From: Candidatus Peribacteria bacterium
GTDB taxonomy: Bacteria; Patescibacteria; JAEDAM01; Absconditabacterales; Absconditicoccaceae
Assembly (NCBI GenBank): GCA_031288635.1
Contig: JAITQZ010000115.1
Location: forward strand, 1 to 13,807
Direction: 5' to 3'
Length of the DNA stretch: 13,807 nucleotides
Shown here: in pieces, positions 5,318 through 13,688 of the stretch
How positions within the stretch are numbered: the first letter of the stretch is position 1
Layout: each line of letters opens with the position of its first letter
Notes under the pieces: generated by a model
Seen by the model: the letters and a program-made list of their open reading frames with translations, nothing else
What the model was told of the DNA's origin: nothing
Database searches by the model: none
Position numbers and translations under genes: made by a program

Positions 5318-7801
5318 TTATTCCTCCTTTTTATCTTGCATCTCATAAAACTCTAATATATCTCCTTCAACAATTTTCTTTCCGACTTTTACTTTCATTC
5401 CACAGTCTTCTCCGGCTAGGACTTCTTTAACTTGGTCTTTGTTTCTCTGGAGAGAAAGGATTTCTCCGTTGGTGATAATCTCTTCTCCTCTGTGGACACG
5501 GAATTTGAGTTTGTTTTTCACTTTTCCGTCGATGACCATTCCCCCAATCGTCATTTCTCTGGTCTCGGTAAAGAAGATTGCGAGGACATTCAGCTGTCCG
5601 ACTACGACTTCTTCTTGTTCGATTTCTATCATTCCTTGGAGGAGGTTGGAAAGGTAATCGGTAAGTTCGTAGATAATATCGAATGATTTGATTTCTACTT
5701 TCTGCTGTTCCGCTTTCTTTTTGAGGACACTATTAATACTGACATTAAACCCAATTAAGAGGGATTTAGAAACCTGAGCGAGAGAGACGTCGCTCTCTGA
5801 GAAATGTCCTACGTCTTTATGTATGATTTTGATGACGACATTTTTTGGTAAAGAGAGCCCTTGTACAGCTTGGATTAATGCTTCTAGACTTGAAGCACCT
5901 TCTGCTTTCAAAATCAGTCTGAGTTCAGAAATTTTGGTTCCTCCTGAAGCTTTGAGTTGAGCTAAGAATTCTTGGACGGCACCTTCTGCAGATGTTCCTT
6001 TTTCTTGGGATTGGATGGCTGCGACTTTATTTTGAGCTTCTTTTTCGTTGTTTACTACTTCAACGATTCTCCCTGCTTCGGGTAAATCCGGAAATCCCAA
6101 AATCTGTACTGGCTCTCCACCAACAACTTTTTGTACTGGTTGTCCTTTTCGGTTTTGCATCCTTTTCACTTTTCCGTAGGTATTGTAGGCAAGCACGATA
6201 TTTCCCATTTGCAAGGTTCCCGTCAGGACGATAACACTGGCTACGACTCCTTGTTTTGGGTCTTTGTAGCTATCTACGATGACTCCTACTGCGGCACGGT
6301 GAGGATTGTATTTGAGTTCAAGCATTTCGGATTGGAGCAAGACTTGTTCCAAAAGTTTGTCAATCCCCTCCCCTGTTTTGGAAGAAATCCCGATAATGGG
6401 CGTTTCTCCTCCCCATTCTTCGGGAGTCAATCCTTGGGCGGCGATGTCTGCTACGATTTGGTCAGTCTTTTTTCCGGGTTTATCAATTTTGGTAATGGCG
6501 ATAATGATTGGCACGCCAGCAGCCTTTGCGTGATTGATGGATTCAACGGTTTGAGGCATCACGGAGTCGTCTGCTGCGACCACGATGATGGCGATATTAG
6601 TCAGTTTTGCACCTCTGGCACGGAGGGACGTAAACAGCTCGTGTCCTGGGGTATCGATGAAGGTGATTTTCTTTCCCCCATAGTCTACTACAGAGGCTCC
6701 GATAGATTGGGTAATCCCTCCGGCTTCTCCTTCGGCGACTCCGGTGTTTCTGAGGTAGTCAAGCAGGGAAGTTTTTCCGTGGTCTACGTGTCCCATTACG
6801 GTGACTACCGGAGCTCTCTCGAACAGGACAGGGGCTTCTTTATCGAGGTCGAGAATTTTTTGAAGGTCGCCACTCATAAAGCTCTCCATATCCAGCTGTT
6901 TTTCGTTCTTTTTTACTTCTACATTAAAGTCTGCACCAATGAGCATCGCCGTATCGAAATCGATGGAAGAATTGATTCCCGTCATAATTTTATTTTCCAT
7001 CAGCTTTTTCAAGATTTCTGGAAGAGGGACTCCCATTTTTTCAGAAAATTCTTTTACGGAGATTTTTTCGTCCATAACAAGTTCTGATTTTTTTACGAGA
7101 TTGGTGGAAGTTGTAGCTTGTTTCTCAGTTTTCTTTATCTGGTCCAAATGCTGCACTTGTCTCTCATTTTCGTTGCGAGAGGGTTTCCCTTTGTCTTTGT
7201 TTGGACGTTTGGATGAAGTATCTCTCGCAGCAGGGGTGGCACCTTTGGCACGTGCTGCATCAAAAATATCAGAAGAGGAGACTCCTTTTTCTTTGGCGGT
7301 ATAGGTTCACTGTTCGATAGTAATGTTTCCACCGGGTTTTTTGGGTTTTCCGCTGGCACGTTCGCTGCGGGAAGGTTTCCCTTCTTTTCTGGCTTGTTCG
7401 CGTTTTTCGTTTACATTACGAGATGCGATATCAAAGAGGTCGATTTTTGAAGTGGTAATAGGCTCCGTTTTTCCAAAGTATTCGTCCAAATCAATTTTTT
7501 CCTCCTCTTTTTCTGCTTGTTTTCCAAAGCCGAGTCCTGACAGAAATCCTCCACCACCAAAACCTCAAAGTTCGTCAGATTTGAGCACTTTTTCGGTATC
7601 AGCTGTTTTTTGGGGAGGCTGACTTGTCTTTTTCAGGAGATTCTTTGGGAGTTGGTCAGCCATTTTTTGGATTTTGGCTAAATTTGCTTCAGAAATAGGC
7701 ACTTTATCTGAGAGGGTTTTCCCTAAAGCTTTTTCATACAGCTGAGCGAAAAGCTCCTTATCGACTCCTACTTGACGGATTGCATCTAAAATACTTGGCA
7801 T
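5318..7801 (-). CDS. infB: Translation initiation factor IF-2
   Basis: GTPase that positions initiator tRNA on the small subunit and promotes subunit joining. 827 aa with TGA as Gly at residues 79 and 165; the standard code would split it in three. Order: an N-terminal region (1-78), a Gly-rich linker ([14 protein letters not shown], from 79), a long basic/charged linker, then the conserved IF2N segment ([20 protein letters not shown], about 246-265). The G domain has GHVDHGKTS (337-345), DTPGH (383-387), TKID (437-440, normally NKID) and SSKTG. Domains II to IV follow, ending [11 protein letters not shown]. The ATG at 7801 gives [20 protein letters not shown]; no Shine-Dalgarno is present. 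It lies 88 nt after the acidic hypothetical gene and is probably transcribed from the promoter at 8896-8923, since no clear promoter is seen closer. Confidence 0.96.
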
Positions 7802-7842
7802 ACAGGATAAAGAAAAAAATTAAAAAAACTGATTTTATATGC

Positions 7843-7860
7843 GTTATATGTAGGGATTTT
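7843..7860 (+). repeat. Lone GTAGGGA leader, possible relic of the palindromic element
   Basis: The 13-base string TTATATGTAGGGA occurs here between infB and the acidic gene, and in the mnmA insert (minus strand 1154-1141). The first element at 12-21 shares ATATGTAGGGA. No palindrome follows here, so it may be a decayed or deleted copy. Confidence 0.4.
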
Positions 7861-7889
7861 GCTAGGGAATGCAAGGGGAAAAGTGAAAC

Positions 7890-8855
7890 TTAGAAATTTC
7901 TGAAGATTTCGTGAAGCTGTTTCTTTTTTGATTCAGCTTCTTGCTTTTCTTGTACGAGTTTTTCTAACTCGGTAAGGTGCGTCTCAAAAAGAAATCAGAA
8001 TTTATTGAGTTTATCGAAGACACCGTTGGCTTCAGTATTTTTCTGGTTAAATTGATAGAGCAACATTTCATCCACGAGGATGTCTAGACGCTGTTTAGCG
8101 GTATCATAAGACCATTGCAAGAGATGTTCGTCTTCTTCGTCGCCTTGGGTTTCCACTTTTTTGATGAAGAGGTCGAGGTGGTCAATCTCGTCTTCGATAA
8201 GATATACGAAATACTCTATTAGAGTGGTTTCCGTTTTGTTTCCGATAATTTTAAAGCTGCTTTTATCCTCTGAGAGTGCAAAGATGGCTCTAGCGGTATC
8301 GGTAAGCGAGAGAAACTTGTCGAAGAGGGTGTTTCCTGTTTTTGGGATTGGTGTGGTTTCTAGAGCGTCTTCCTCCTCTGATACAGGTGGCAATGCTGGT
8401 TCAGCGTTGGGGATTTCTGATTTGTTTTCGTCCTCATTATTTTCGTCAGAAAAATCAAGAGAAATTTCTTCTTCGTAAGGTTCTTGTGTGGACACTGGGA
8501 TGATTTTTTCGTTTCCTGATACAGGAGTACCCTCTGTTTCTGAGGTAGTTTCTGTTGAGGTGGTTTCCTGTTGAGTATTGTTGCTAGCGTGAACCATAGG
8601 GATTTCCTCTGTATTTTCACCATCTCCGAAGGGGTCAAAATCAGCGAACTCCTCTGTAGCAACAGGTTTGCTTTGAGGCGGGTCTGCTGGAAGCTGTGGC
8701 TCAAAGGTGAGGGGTTCTTCGTTGGATTGGACAGGGAATTCAAAATTATTCGGGTCGTTAAAATTTACTTCTCCGCCGAAAATCGTCTTTTTAGGGGGTT
8801 GGGCAGCAGAAGCTGGTGCTTGTCAATTAGTGATTGGGGTACTTTGGTCGGCCAT
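7890..8855 (-). CDS. Acidic hypothetical protein with a helical C-terminal half
   Basis: I do not recognise the family. The 321-aa product (TGA as Gly at residues 11 and 287) begins MADQSTPITNG. It has a Pro/Glu/Thr/Ser-rich, strongly acidic low-complexity half to about residue 170 (for example FADFDPFGDGENTEE). After that comes a probably helical domain with LFDKFLSLTDTARAIFALSE, YLIEDEIDHLDLFIKK and a terminal coiled-coil-like KLVQEKQEAESKKKQLHE. No signal peptide or membrane segment is seen, so it is probably cytoplasmic. It is the first gene of the infB transcription unit, 88 nt upstream of infB, with a good promoter 40 nt upstream of its ATG. The sequence does not say whether it is tied to translation. 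A Leu-rich helical core after a disordered acidic tail would fit a protein-interaction or scaffold role, but that is a guess. Confidence 0.85.
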
Positions 8856-8895
8856 TGTAGCAAGAGGAAAAACTAAAGTTAAATTTTTCTTTTTA

Positions 8896-8923
8896 AGTAT
8901 ACTCGGAAAGAGAAAAAAAGCAA
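8896..8923 (-). promoter_or_regulatory. Promoter of the acidic gene and infB (TTGCTT-16-TATACT)
   Basis: On the minus strand TTGCTT (8918-8923) and TATACT (8896-8901) are 16 nt apart, 40 nt upstream of the ATG at 8855. Identical boxes to the lepA promoter. Confidence 0.7.
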
Positions 8924-8963
8924 ATTTTTGGAGAGATTTTTCAAGGATTTTTTGGTTGACAGA

Positions 8964-9117
8964 CCCCCCGGCACTTCGTGCCATCCCTCCCGCAGTTCTG
9001 TGGGACTTCACTTCGTCCCGCCTTAGCAGGGGGGAACGCTACAAAAGTATAGCGTGATGAAGTGATAGTAGCACTTCCCCCTGAGAAGGGGGAGGGAAGA
9101 GGACGTAGGGACGCGTC
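8964..9117. repeat. Cluster of stacked hairpins in the 8856-9369 intergenic region
   Basis: CCCCCC (8964-8969) and GGGGGG (9029-9034) enclose GGCAC-TTC-GTGCC (8970-8982), TCCCGCAG-TT-CTGTGGGA (8988-9005) and GGGAC/GTCCC (9002-9006, 9015-9019, mutually exclusive with the previous one). Next come CGCTA/TAGCG (9037-9041, 9050-9054), TCCCCCT/AGGGGGAG (about 9075-9095) and a GTAGGGACGCGTC unit (9105-9117) that starts like the palindromic elements. It is much more GC-rich than its surroundings. I see no coding frame. It is a likely composite of small palindromic repeats or MITE-like relics. Confidence 0.7.
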
Positions 9118-9369
9118 ATTAACGCTGCTGAATCCGACGGAAGGGGGTTTGTCAGCACAAAACCATTTTCCCGCTTTTACGTTTGCAATGACAAAGAAAA
9201 TGATTATTCTTACTTCCTCTTGAAAATCTTTCGTGAATCTATATATTTACTTTCAGTACTTCTCCAAGTGTTGGGGATGGGAAACGCTTTGTCAGTATCC
9301 TTTCGTTTGGGCTGTCAACCATACCAAGGGCTTCTACTGATTTTACTTTTTATTTTTATTTGTGAAACA
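9118..9369 (+). other. Leader region of rpmA-rpmF, no gene seen
   Basis: This is the rest of the intergenic region after the hairpin cluster. It holds a candidate promoter TTGAAA-16-TATATT (9220-9247), which would give a leader of over 100 nt before rpmA. A frame open upstream of the L27 ATG encodes a hydrophobic stretch, but there is no family support for it as part of L27. rplU, the usual neighbour of rpmA, is absent. Confidence 0.5.
9220..9247 (+). promoter_or_regulatory. Candidate promoter of rpmA-rpmF (TTGAAA-16-TATATT)
   Basis: TTGAAA at 9220-9225 and TATATT at 9242-9247 with the 16-nt spacing found for other genes here. It lies about 120 nt upstream of rpmA, further away than the other promoters. 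Confidence 0.45.
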
Positions 9370-9936
9370 ATGGCACACAAAAAAGCCGCCGGTTCGGCGA
9401 AAAACCTGAGGGATTCACAGCCAAAATATCGTGGAGTCAAACTTTTTGGAGGACAGAAAGCTCTCGCAGGAAATATTATCATCAGACAAAAAGGATCTCA
9501 ATATGTTGCAGGACAAAATACCTATCTCGGAGCAGATTTTACGATTCACGCTACTCTGGATGGAATTGTTAGCTTTAAAAAGAAGAACTTTAAAAGATTC
9601 GATGGGAGAACGTATTTAAAAACCGTAGTAGAAGTTTTAGCTGCTAGCACTGTAGCTCCTGTGAAGAAACAAGAAAAAGCTGAGAAAAAAGCTGAACCAA
9701 CACCCGTTGCAGAGAAAAAACCTGCAGAAGTCAGCGAAAAAACTCCAAAAGCAGAAAAAGCTGAAGCTCCAGCAAAAAAGTGAAGCGAAACAAAAGCTCA
9801 CAGCACTGCAGAACCTGTAGCTAAGAAAGCTCCTGTGAAAAAGGAACCTACAGAAAAAGCACCAAAAGCAGAAGAAAAAGCACCAAAAGCAGAAAAAAAA
9901 GCTCCTGCAAAGAAAGCAACTAAAAAAGAAGAATAA
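9370..9936 (+). CDS. rpmA: 50S ribosomal protein bL27 with a long Lys/Ala/Pro/Glu extension
   Basis: bL27 reaches into the peptidyl transferase centre of the large subunit through its N-terminus. Residues 1-90 are a clear L27 (MAHKKAAGSAKNLRDSQPKY, then GVKLFGGQKALAGNIIIRQKG). Normal L27 is about 85-95 aa, but this one is 188 aa. Residues 91-188 form a low-complexity tail of K, A, P and E with repeats such as APKAEEKAPKAEKKAPAKKA. Residue 138 is a UGA-encoded Gly, and the standard code would cut the tail there. The ATG at 9370 is chosen because MAHKK is the conserved start, although an in-frame open stretch exists upstream. No Shine-Dalgarno. rpmF follows after 39 nt. Confidence 0.95.
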
Positions 9937-9975
9937 TCTGTATTCTTTTCTCTTTTATCTCTTATCTCATTGCAA

Positions 9976-10206
9976 ATGACTATCAGTCCAAGAAATAAAA
10001 TTTCCAAGATGAAGACCCATCGCAGGCATTCTACTTGGAAAACTATCAATCTCAAAAAGTTGACCAGCACGTATAAAACGACCAGATGTGCAAACTGTGG
10101 AGCGAACAAATTAGCTCATAGGGTTTGTCCTGTATGTGGCTACTACAAAGGAAAACAAGTGATTACCATTAAAACGAAATCTAAGGAAACCGTAGTAGAC
10201 GCTTAA
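9976..10206 (+). CDS. rpmF: 50S ribosomal protein bL32
   Basis: Zinc-ribbon protein of the large ribosomal subunit. The 76-aa product keeps the L32 plan: basic N-terminus ([20 protein letters not shown], where bacterial L32 usually reads VPKRKTSKSRR...) and a CxxC-x9-CxxC ribbon (Cys38, Cys41, Cys51, Cys54; CANCG and CPVCG). A TTG two codons upstream could also open the frame, but the ATG at 9976 fits the family start. It probably shares a transcript with rpmA. Its TAA is only 8 nt from the stop of the convergent membrane protein gene, with no terminator between them. Confidence 0.93.
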   Translation: MTISPRNKISKMKTHRRHSTWKTINLKKLTSTYKTTRCANCGANKLAHRVCPVCGYYKGKQVITIKTKSKETVVDA

Positions 10207-10214
10207 TGCGTTAT

Positions 10215-10766
10215 TTATCGAAATGGTCTATAGAGACCCAAGGTGAATATCGTGATGAAGGAGCCGATCGCCGCTATTCGGAAGATCAGCTTTTTCATTT
10301 TCTTTTGAGAGGTAGCTACTGCTGCTCGTTGTTCGGGAGTGGCAACGGGTCTTCTGAGGAGGAGTTCTACTTTGCCAACGTTTTCTTTGATGAGGGAGAT
10401 ATTTTGGAGATATTCGAAATTTCCGCTTTTGAACATTTCTTTCATCATTGCCAGATGGGGGTCTCCTCCGAGTGCTTTTTTAGAGATGTGAGCAGCATAT
10501 TGTGTTTTTGCCAAGGAATAGATAATTTCATCTATCTGCTGCACAAGTCCCTTTTTCGCTACTTCCAATTTTTTGAGGAGACGACGATGCAGAGGCAGAA
10601 AAAGGATAAAAACCAGCAGTTCGATAATGATGAGCAGAACAATTAAGGTAGCTCAGATTTTTTCTGTTCCTGTGAATCGTGCTACTTTGGTGATGAGCCA
10701 AGAGTTGCTGAAGAGTTCTCGGGCGTGGTTGAGTTCTCGGAGGATGTCGATTCGCAGTTGTTGCAT
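10215..10766 (-). CDS. Hypothetical two-helix membrane protein
   Basis: Family not recognised. The 183-aa product has a charged N-terminal 37 residues, a strongly hydrophobic segment at about 38-59 (LIVLLIIIELLVFILFLPL) and a second at about 160-179 near the C-terminus (LIFRIAAIGSFITIFTLGLY). Between them lies a helical, Lys/Glu-rich loop of about 100 residues (LLKKLEVAKKGLVQQIDEII...). Gly38, at the start of the first helix, is a TGA codon. The topology is probably a hairpin in the cytoplasmic membrane with the helical loop on one side. Its promoter is at 10796-10823, divergent from the surface protein gene. No catalytic motif is seen. Confidence 0.8.
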
Positions 10767-10795
10767 AGTGATGAAAAGAGAATAAATCGTCTTTC

Positions 10796-10823
10796 ACTGT
10801 ACGAAAAATGGAGAAAGTTTCAA
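10796..10823 (-). promoter_or_regulatory. Promoter of the two-helix membrane protein (TTGAAA-16-TACAGT)
   Basis: On the minus strand TTGAAA (10818-10823) and TACAGT (10796-10801) are 16 nt apart, 29 nt upstream of the ATG at 10766. Confidence 0.55.
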
Positions 10824-10883
10824 GCAGATTTTTTTACGGTAAGTTTTTAGTTATCTTTTGTACGATTTTATGATACTTTTCTC

Positions 10884-10911
10884 TTGATTTTAAGACAGAA
10901 TTCTTTAATTA
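10884..10911 (+). promoter_or_regulatory. Weak candidate promoter of the surface protein gene
   Basis: TTGATT (10884-10889) and TAATTA (10906-10911) are 16 nt apart, 38 nt upstream of the ATG. The -10 match is poor and the region is so AT-rich that other placements are possible. Confidence 0.3.
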
Positions 10912-10949
10912 TATTTTTATATTGCTTTTATTATTAAACAAAAACTACG

Positions 10950-13565
10950 ATGTTTAGCTCTACAAAGAAAGTTTTATGGCTAATTGCTGGAGTGATTTTA
11001 GCAGGAGGAGTAAGTATATATATATCGGCAGAAGAGATATTTCTGTCTCCTAATCTAGCGAATCCTATCCAAAAGATTCAAAAAATTATGTTTGTGGATC
11101 CTGTTGGAAACGGAGGCACGTGGAAAACTACCGGACAAGTAGAAGTGACTGCTAGGAGCAATAGGGTGACCATCAATGGATCTCTAGTAACTAATGTGGA
11201 AAATGGAAATAGTGTTTGAGGGACTGGTCTTAAAAATTCTTCTCTGCTGGGAGGGGTAGGCAACAAGTTTCCTACAGCGGTAGTTGGAAGTGCTATCGTA
11301 GGTGGAAAAAATAATGAAATAAAATCTGATACTGCTACGATTTTGGGAGGAGATGGAAATAGCATTGATACTAGTAGTGTCAGGTCTACGATTATTGGAG
11401 GACAGAGGAATAAGATTTCTACTGGGAATAGTACCATTATTGGAGGAAGTAATAATGCGATCTGAAGTGTTAACGCTGTCATTTTGGGAGGGAATGGAAA
11501 TCAAGTAAATGGAGCAAACTCTTTGGCAGGAGGAGGTGGAGCAATCGTAGGAGGAGAAGGGACGTTTGCTTGGAGTGATGGCTCTTTTTCTGTCTCTAAG
11601 GAACATCTCTTTGCAGTAAACGCGAATAATGGAGTAGCCGTTAGCACTGGTAGCCCAAATACTATAGCCGCATTGACCATTAATGGAGATTTGAGGATCC
11701 AACAATATACTAGTGATACTTCATCATGTAATGATAAGACTCTAGGGACGATAAAATCAGTAGTAGCGAGTGGCAACCAGCTGTGTGCTTGTTTCTGTGA
11801 TGGGAATGGGTGGCAAGCTGTTTTGGATACTCCAAAGTGTGTAAAAGCGTGTCCTGATCCTAGAAATAATCTTACACTTCAGTGCAATACTGCCTTGTGG
11901 GCTGCAACTAGTGAGAGTGACTATAAACATAAATTTGAGCCGGCGTGGACGGGAGAGATTCTCACGGGAACCGTAGGATGTCTGACAGGGTGAACTCTCT
12001 CTGGATTCGTTTTACCACAATTTTCGTATAAATATGATGGAAGTTCTAATGGATTCGGAACATCTTATTTTTATCGAACTTGTGTACAACCAGACAAAGC
12101 TGAGAAAGTGAGCTGTAACGTAAGCTACAAGTGTAATACCGTTTCTTCTCTGGATCTGAGTAAAGCAGCAGTATGTCCGTGGGAGGGAAATAATACTGGT
12201 GATGTTAAAAAAGATGATCGAGGATTGAGACAAAATGTAGCTACTACGTTGACAGGAACCATTGGACGTACGTGTAAGGATGCATCTAGTACCAAAGAAC
12301 GAATCAATAATCCCATTGATCAAAATAAGAGCTGTACCAATAGTAACAGTCCGGATCCGGATTTTGATCAGAGCTTAAAATGTCAGTTTTATTGCCCTAA
12401 TGGTTGGCACAAGGAAGGAGAAGAAGGTGCTTCACAAAAATGTGTGGAGAATTCCTGTGGAAAACAGAATTACACGAGGATAGAGACTCCAGGTAATAGA
12501 TCCGTCACGTATGATGTTCCATGTCTGGATAACACGCAAAATGCCACTGTATCTACAACGGTTACGATAGAGGATGGAAAAACAATCTATACAAACACTT
12601 TTATGTGTGAATTAGGAGAACTGACAGAGGAAGTGGGTAGTTGTACCCAAGAAAGTACCACATGCAATCCTTACTATCATACAGATGCCACCTGTAGCTG
12701 CCCTCCAAATACCTGTTCTACTACTACTATGACAAATGCTACTCTATGTCCTAGAGACAATGATGCAGGTACGGTTCCTAGTCACAATATGACTAGTACC
12801 ATAGTTAATTTTTGTGACTCTAACCCTAATAAAAAATGCGAATTTATATGTAATCCTTATTACACTCCGGATAGTGCAACTTCCTGTAGACCATTTATTT
12901 GTATTGGAGAGACTCCAACCAATGCTTCAGTTTGTCCTGGAGATGAGAATCAGTTGACTGCGGATACCTCTAGAACGCTACAAGGTTCGTGTGGAAATGC
13001 AAAATGTGAATACACTTGTAATAATGGATATGAAAACAGGGGTAGTACGTGTGTGAGAGTATATGATGTGGTATCTAAGGTGACGTCAGTGGCTCATCAC
13101 ACCTGTCAAAATGCTACATCATGTCCTAGTGGATATACCCTTATAGCAGGTGCTAAATATGGACAACATTGTGGTACTATGAATGCTGACAATAGATGGA
13201 CAAAAATATGTTATAACGGGGAAACTTCTAAAAAAGCGGAAGGAGAACCTTGTATTTATATATGAACCGCTTGATGATTTACATCTCCTACTGCTATAGT
13301 TTGAGATAAGAAGAGTGATACGGATATCACTGCTTTATTACTCTATCTCTGAGGTTTGACTACAGGAGATCCTATTACAGCTTGGTTATGAAATGCCTTG
13401 CTTGGAGATGAGAATATAGATATAACCGCATCTACTGTGTTTAAAAAGGGTGTCGTTTCTGCCAATTGATCGTGTGTTGCTCAAGAAGATTTTATAAATA
13501 TCTCTAATAGGATTACTTTGAAAGATGAGGCGAATACTTATAATATTGGTACATGGAGTTTATAG
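10950..13565 (+). CDS. Large secreted surface protein: YadA-like GG-N repeats plus Cys-rich modules
   Basis: One continuous 871-aa frame with TGA as Gly, ending in TAG. An N-terminal signal/anchor (KKVLWLIAGVILAGGVSIYI, 6-25) indicates export. Residues about 95-190 hold six repeats of the form S/A-x-I/L-GG-xx-N-x-I/V (SAIVGGKNNEI, ATILGGDGNSI, STIIGGQRNKI, STIIGGSNNAI, AVILGGNGNQV), like the beta-roll head repeats of YadA-type adhesins. From about residue 250 the protein is Cys-rich. Two tandem modules share TNATLCP/TNASVCP, a CEFIC/CEYTC motif and a closing NPYY or NNGY stretch with Cys. The last 100 residues are different again and carry 7 of the protein's 10 TGA codons (772, 775, 776, 785, 801, 814, 840); the others are residues 90, 172 and 348. 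No C-terminal anchor or sorting signal is seen. Probably a cell-surface adhesin, perhaps for host contact, by analogy only. Confidence 0.85.
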
Positions 13566-13607
13566 TTTTTACTCCAAGAATAGTGATTGTCCAAAAGAAC
13601 GATTGTG

Positions 13608-13627
13608 GAGCAGATTTTTATCTGCTC
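13608..13627. repeat. Hairpin between the surface protein and the kinase gene
   Basis: GAGCAGAT and ATCTGCTC form a perfect 8-bp stem with a TTTT loop, 42 nt after the surface protein stop. No T-run follows on the + strand (TTGAAAATG, the -35 of the next gene). It could be a weak terminator. Confidence 0.5.
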
Positions 13628-13655
13628 TTGAAAATGTAGCACGTATCCATACAAA
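13628..13655 (+). promoter_or_regulatory. Candidate promoter of the kinase gene (TTGAAA-16-TACAAA)
   Basis: TTGAAA at 13628-13633 and TACAAA at 13650-13655, spacing 16 nt, 33 nt upstream of the ATG. It directly follows the hairpin at 13608-13627. Confidence 0.45.
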
Positions 13656-13688
13656 GGAAGAGTTCTTTATTTTATTCTTTATAAAAAA

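Noticed and set aside
6131..7087. A 318-codon open frame on the + strand opposite infB
   Set aside because: It mirrors the conserved IF-2 G domain on the other strand and its translation resembles no protein; it is a codon-structure shadow.
8964..9034. Possible tRNA (clover-shaped pairing)
   Set aside because: No T-loop, D-loop or CCA-like acceptor signatures; the arms are simple palindromes.
9220..9369. N-terminal extension of L27 from a TTG at 9220
   Set aside because: MAHKK is the conserved L27 start; the upstream stretch is hydrophobic and overlaps the candidate promoter.
11078..11776. Antisense open frames opposite the GG-N repeat region
   Set aside because: They arise from the repetitive codons of the surface protein and encode low-complexity Pro/Leu strings.
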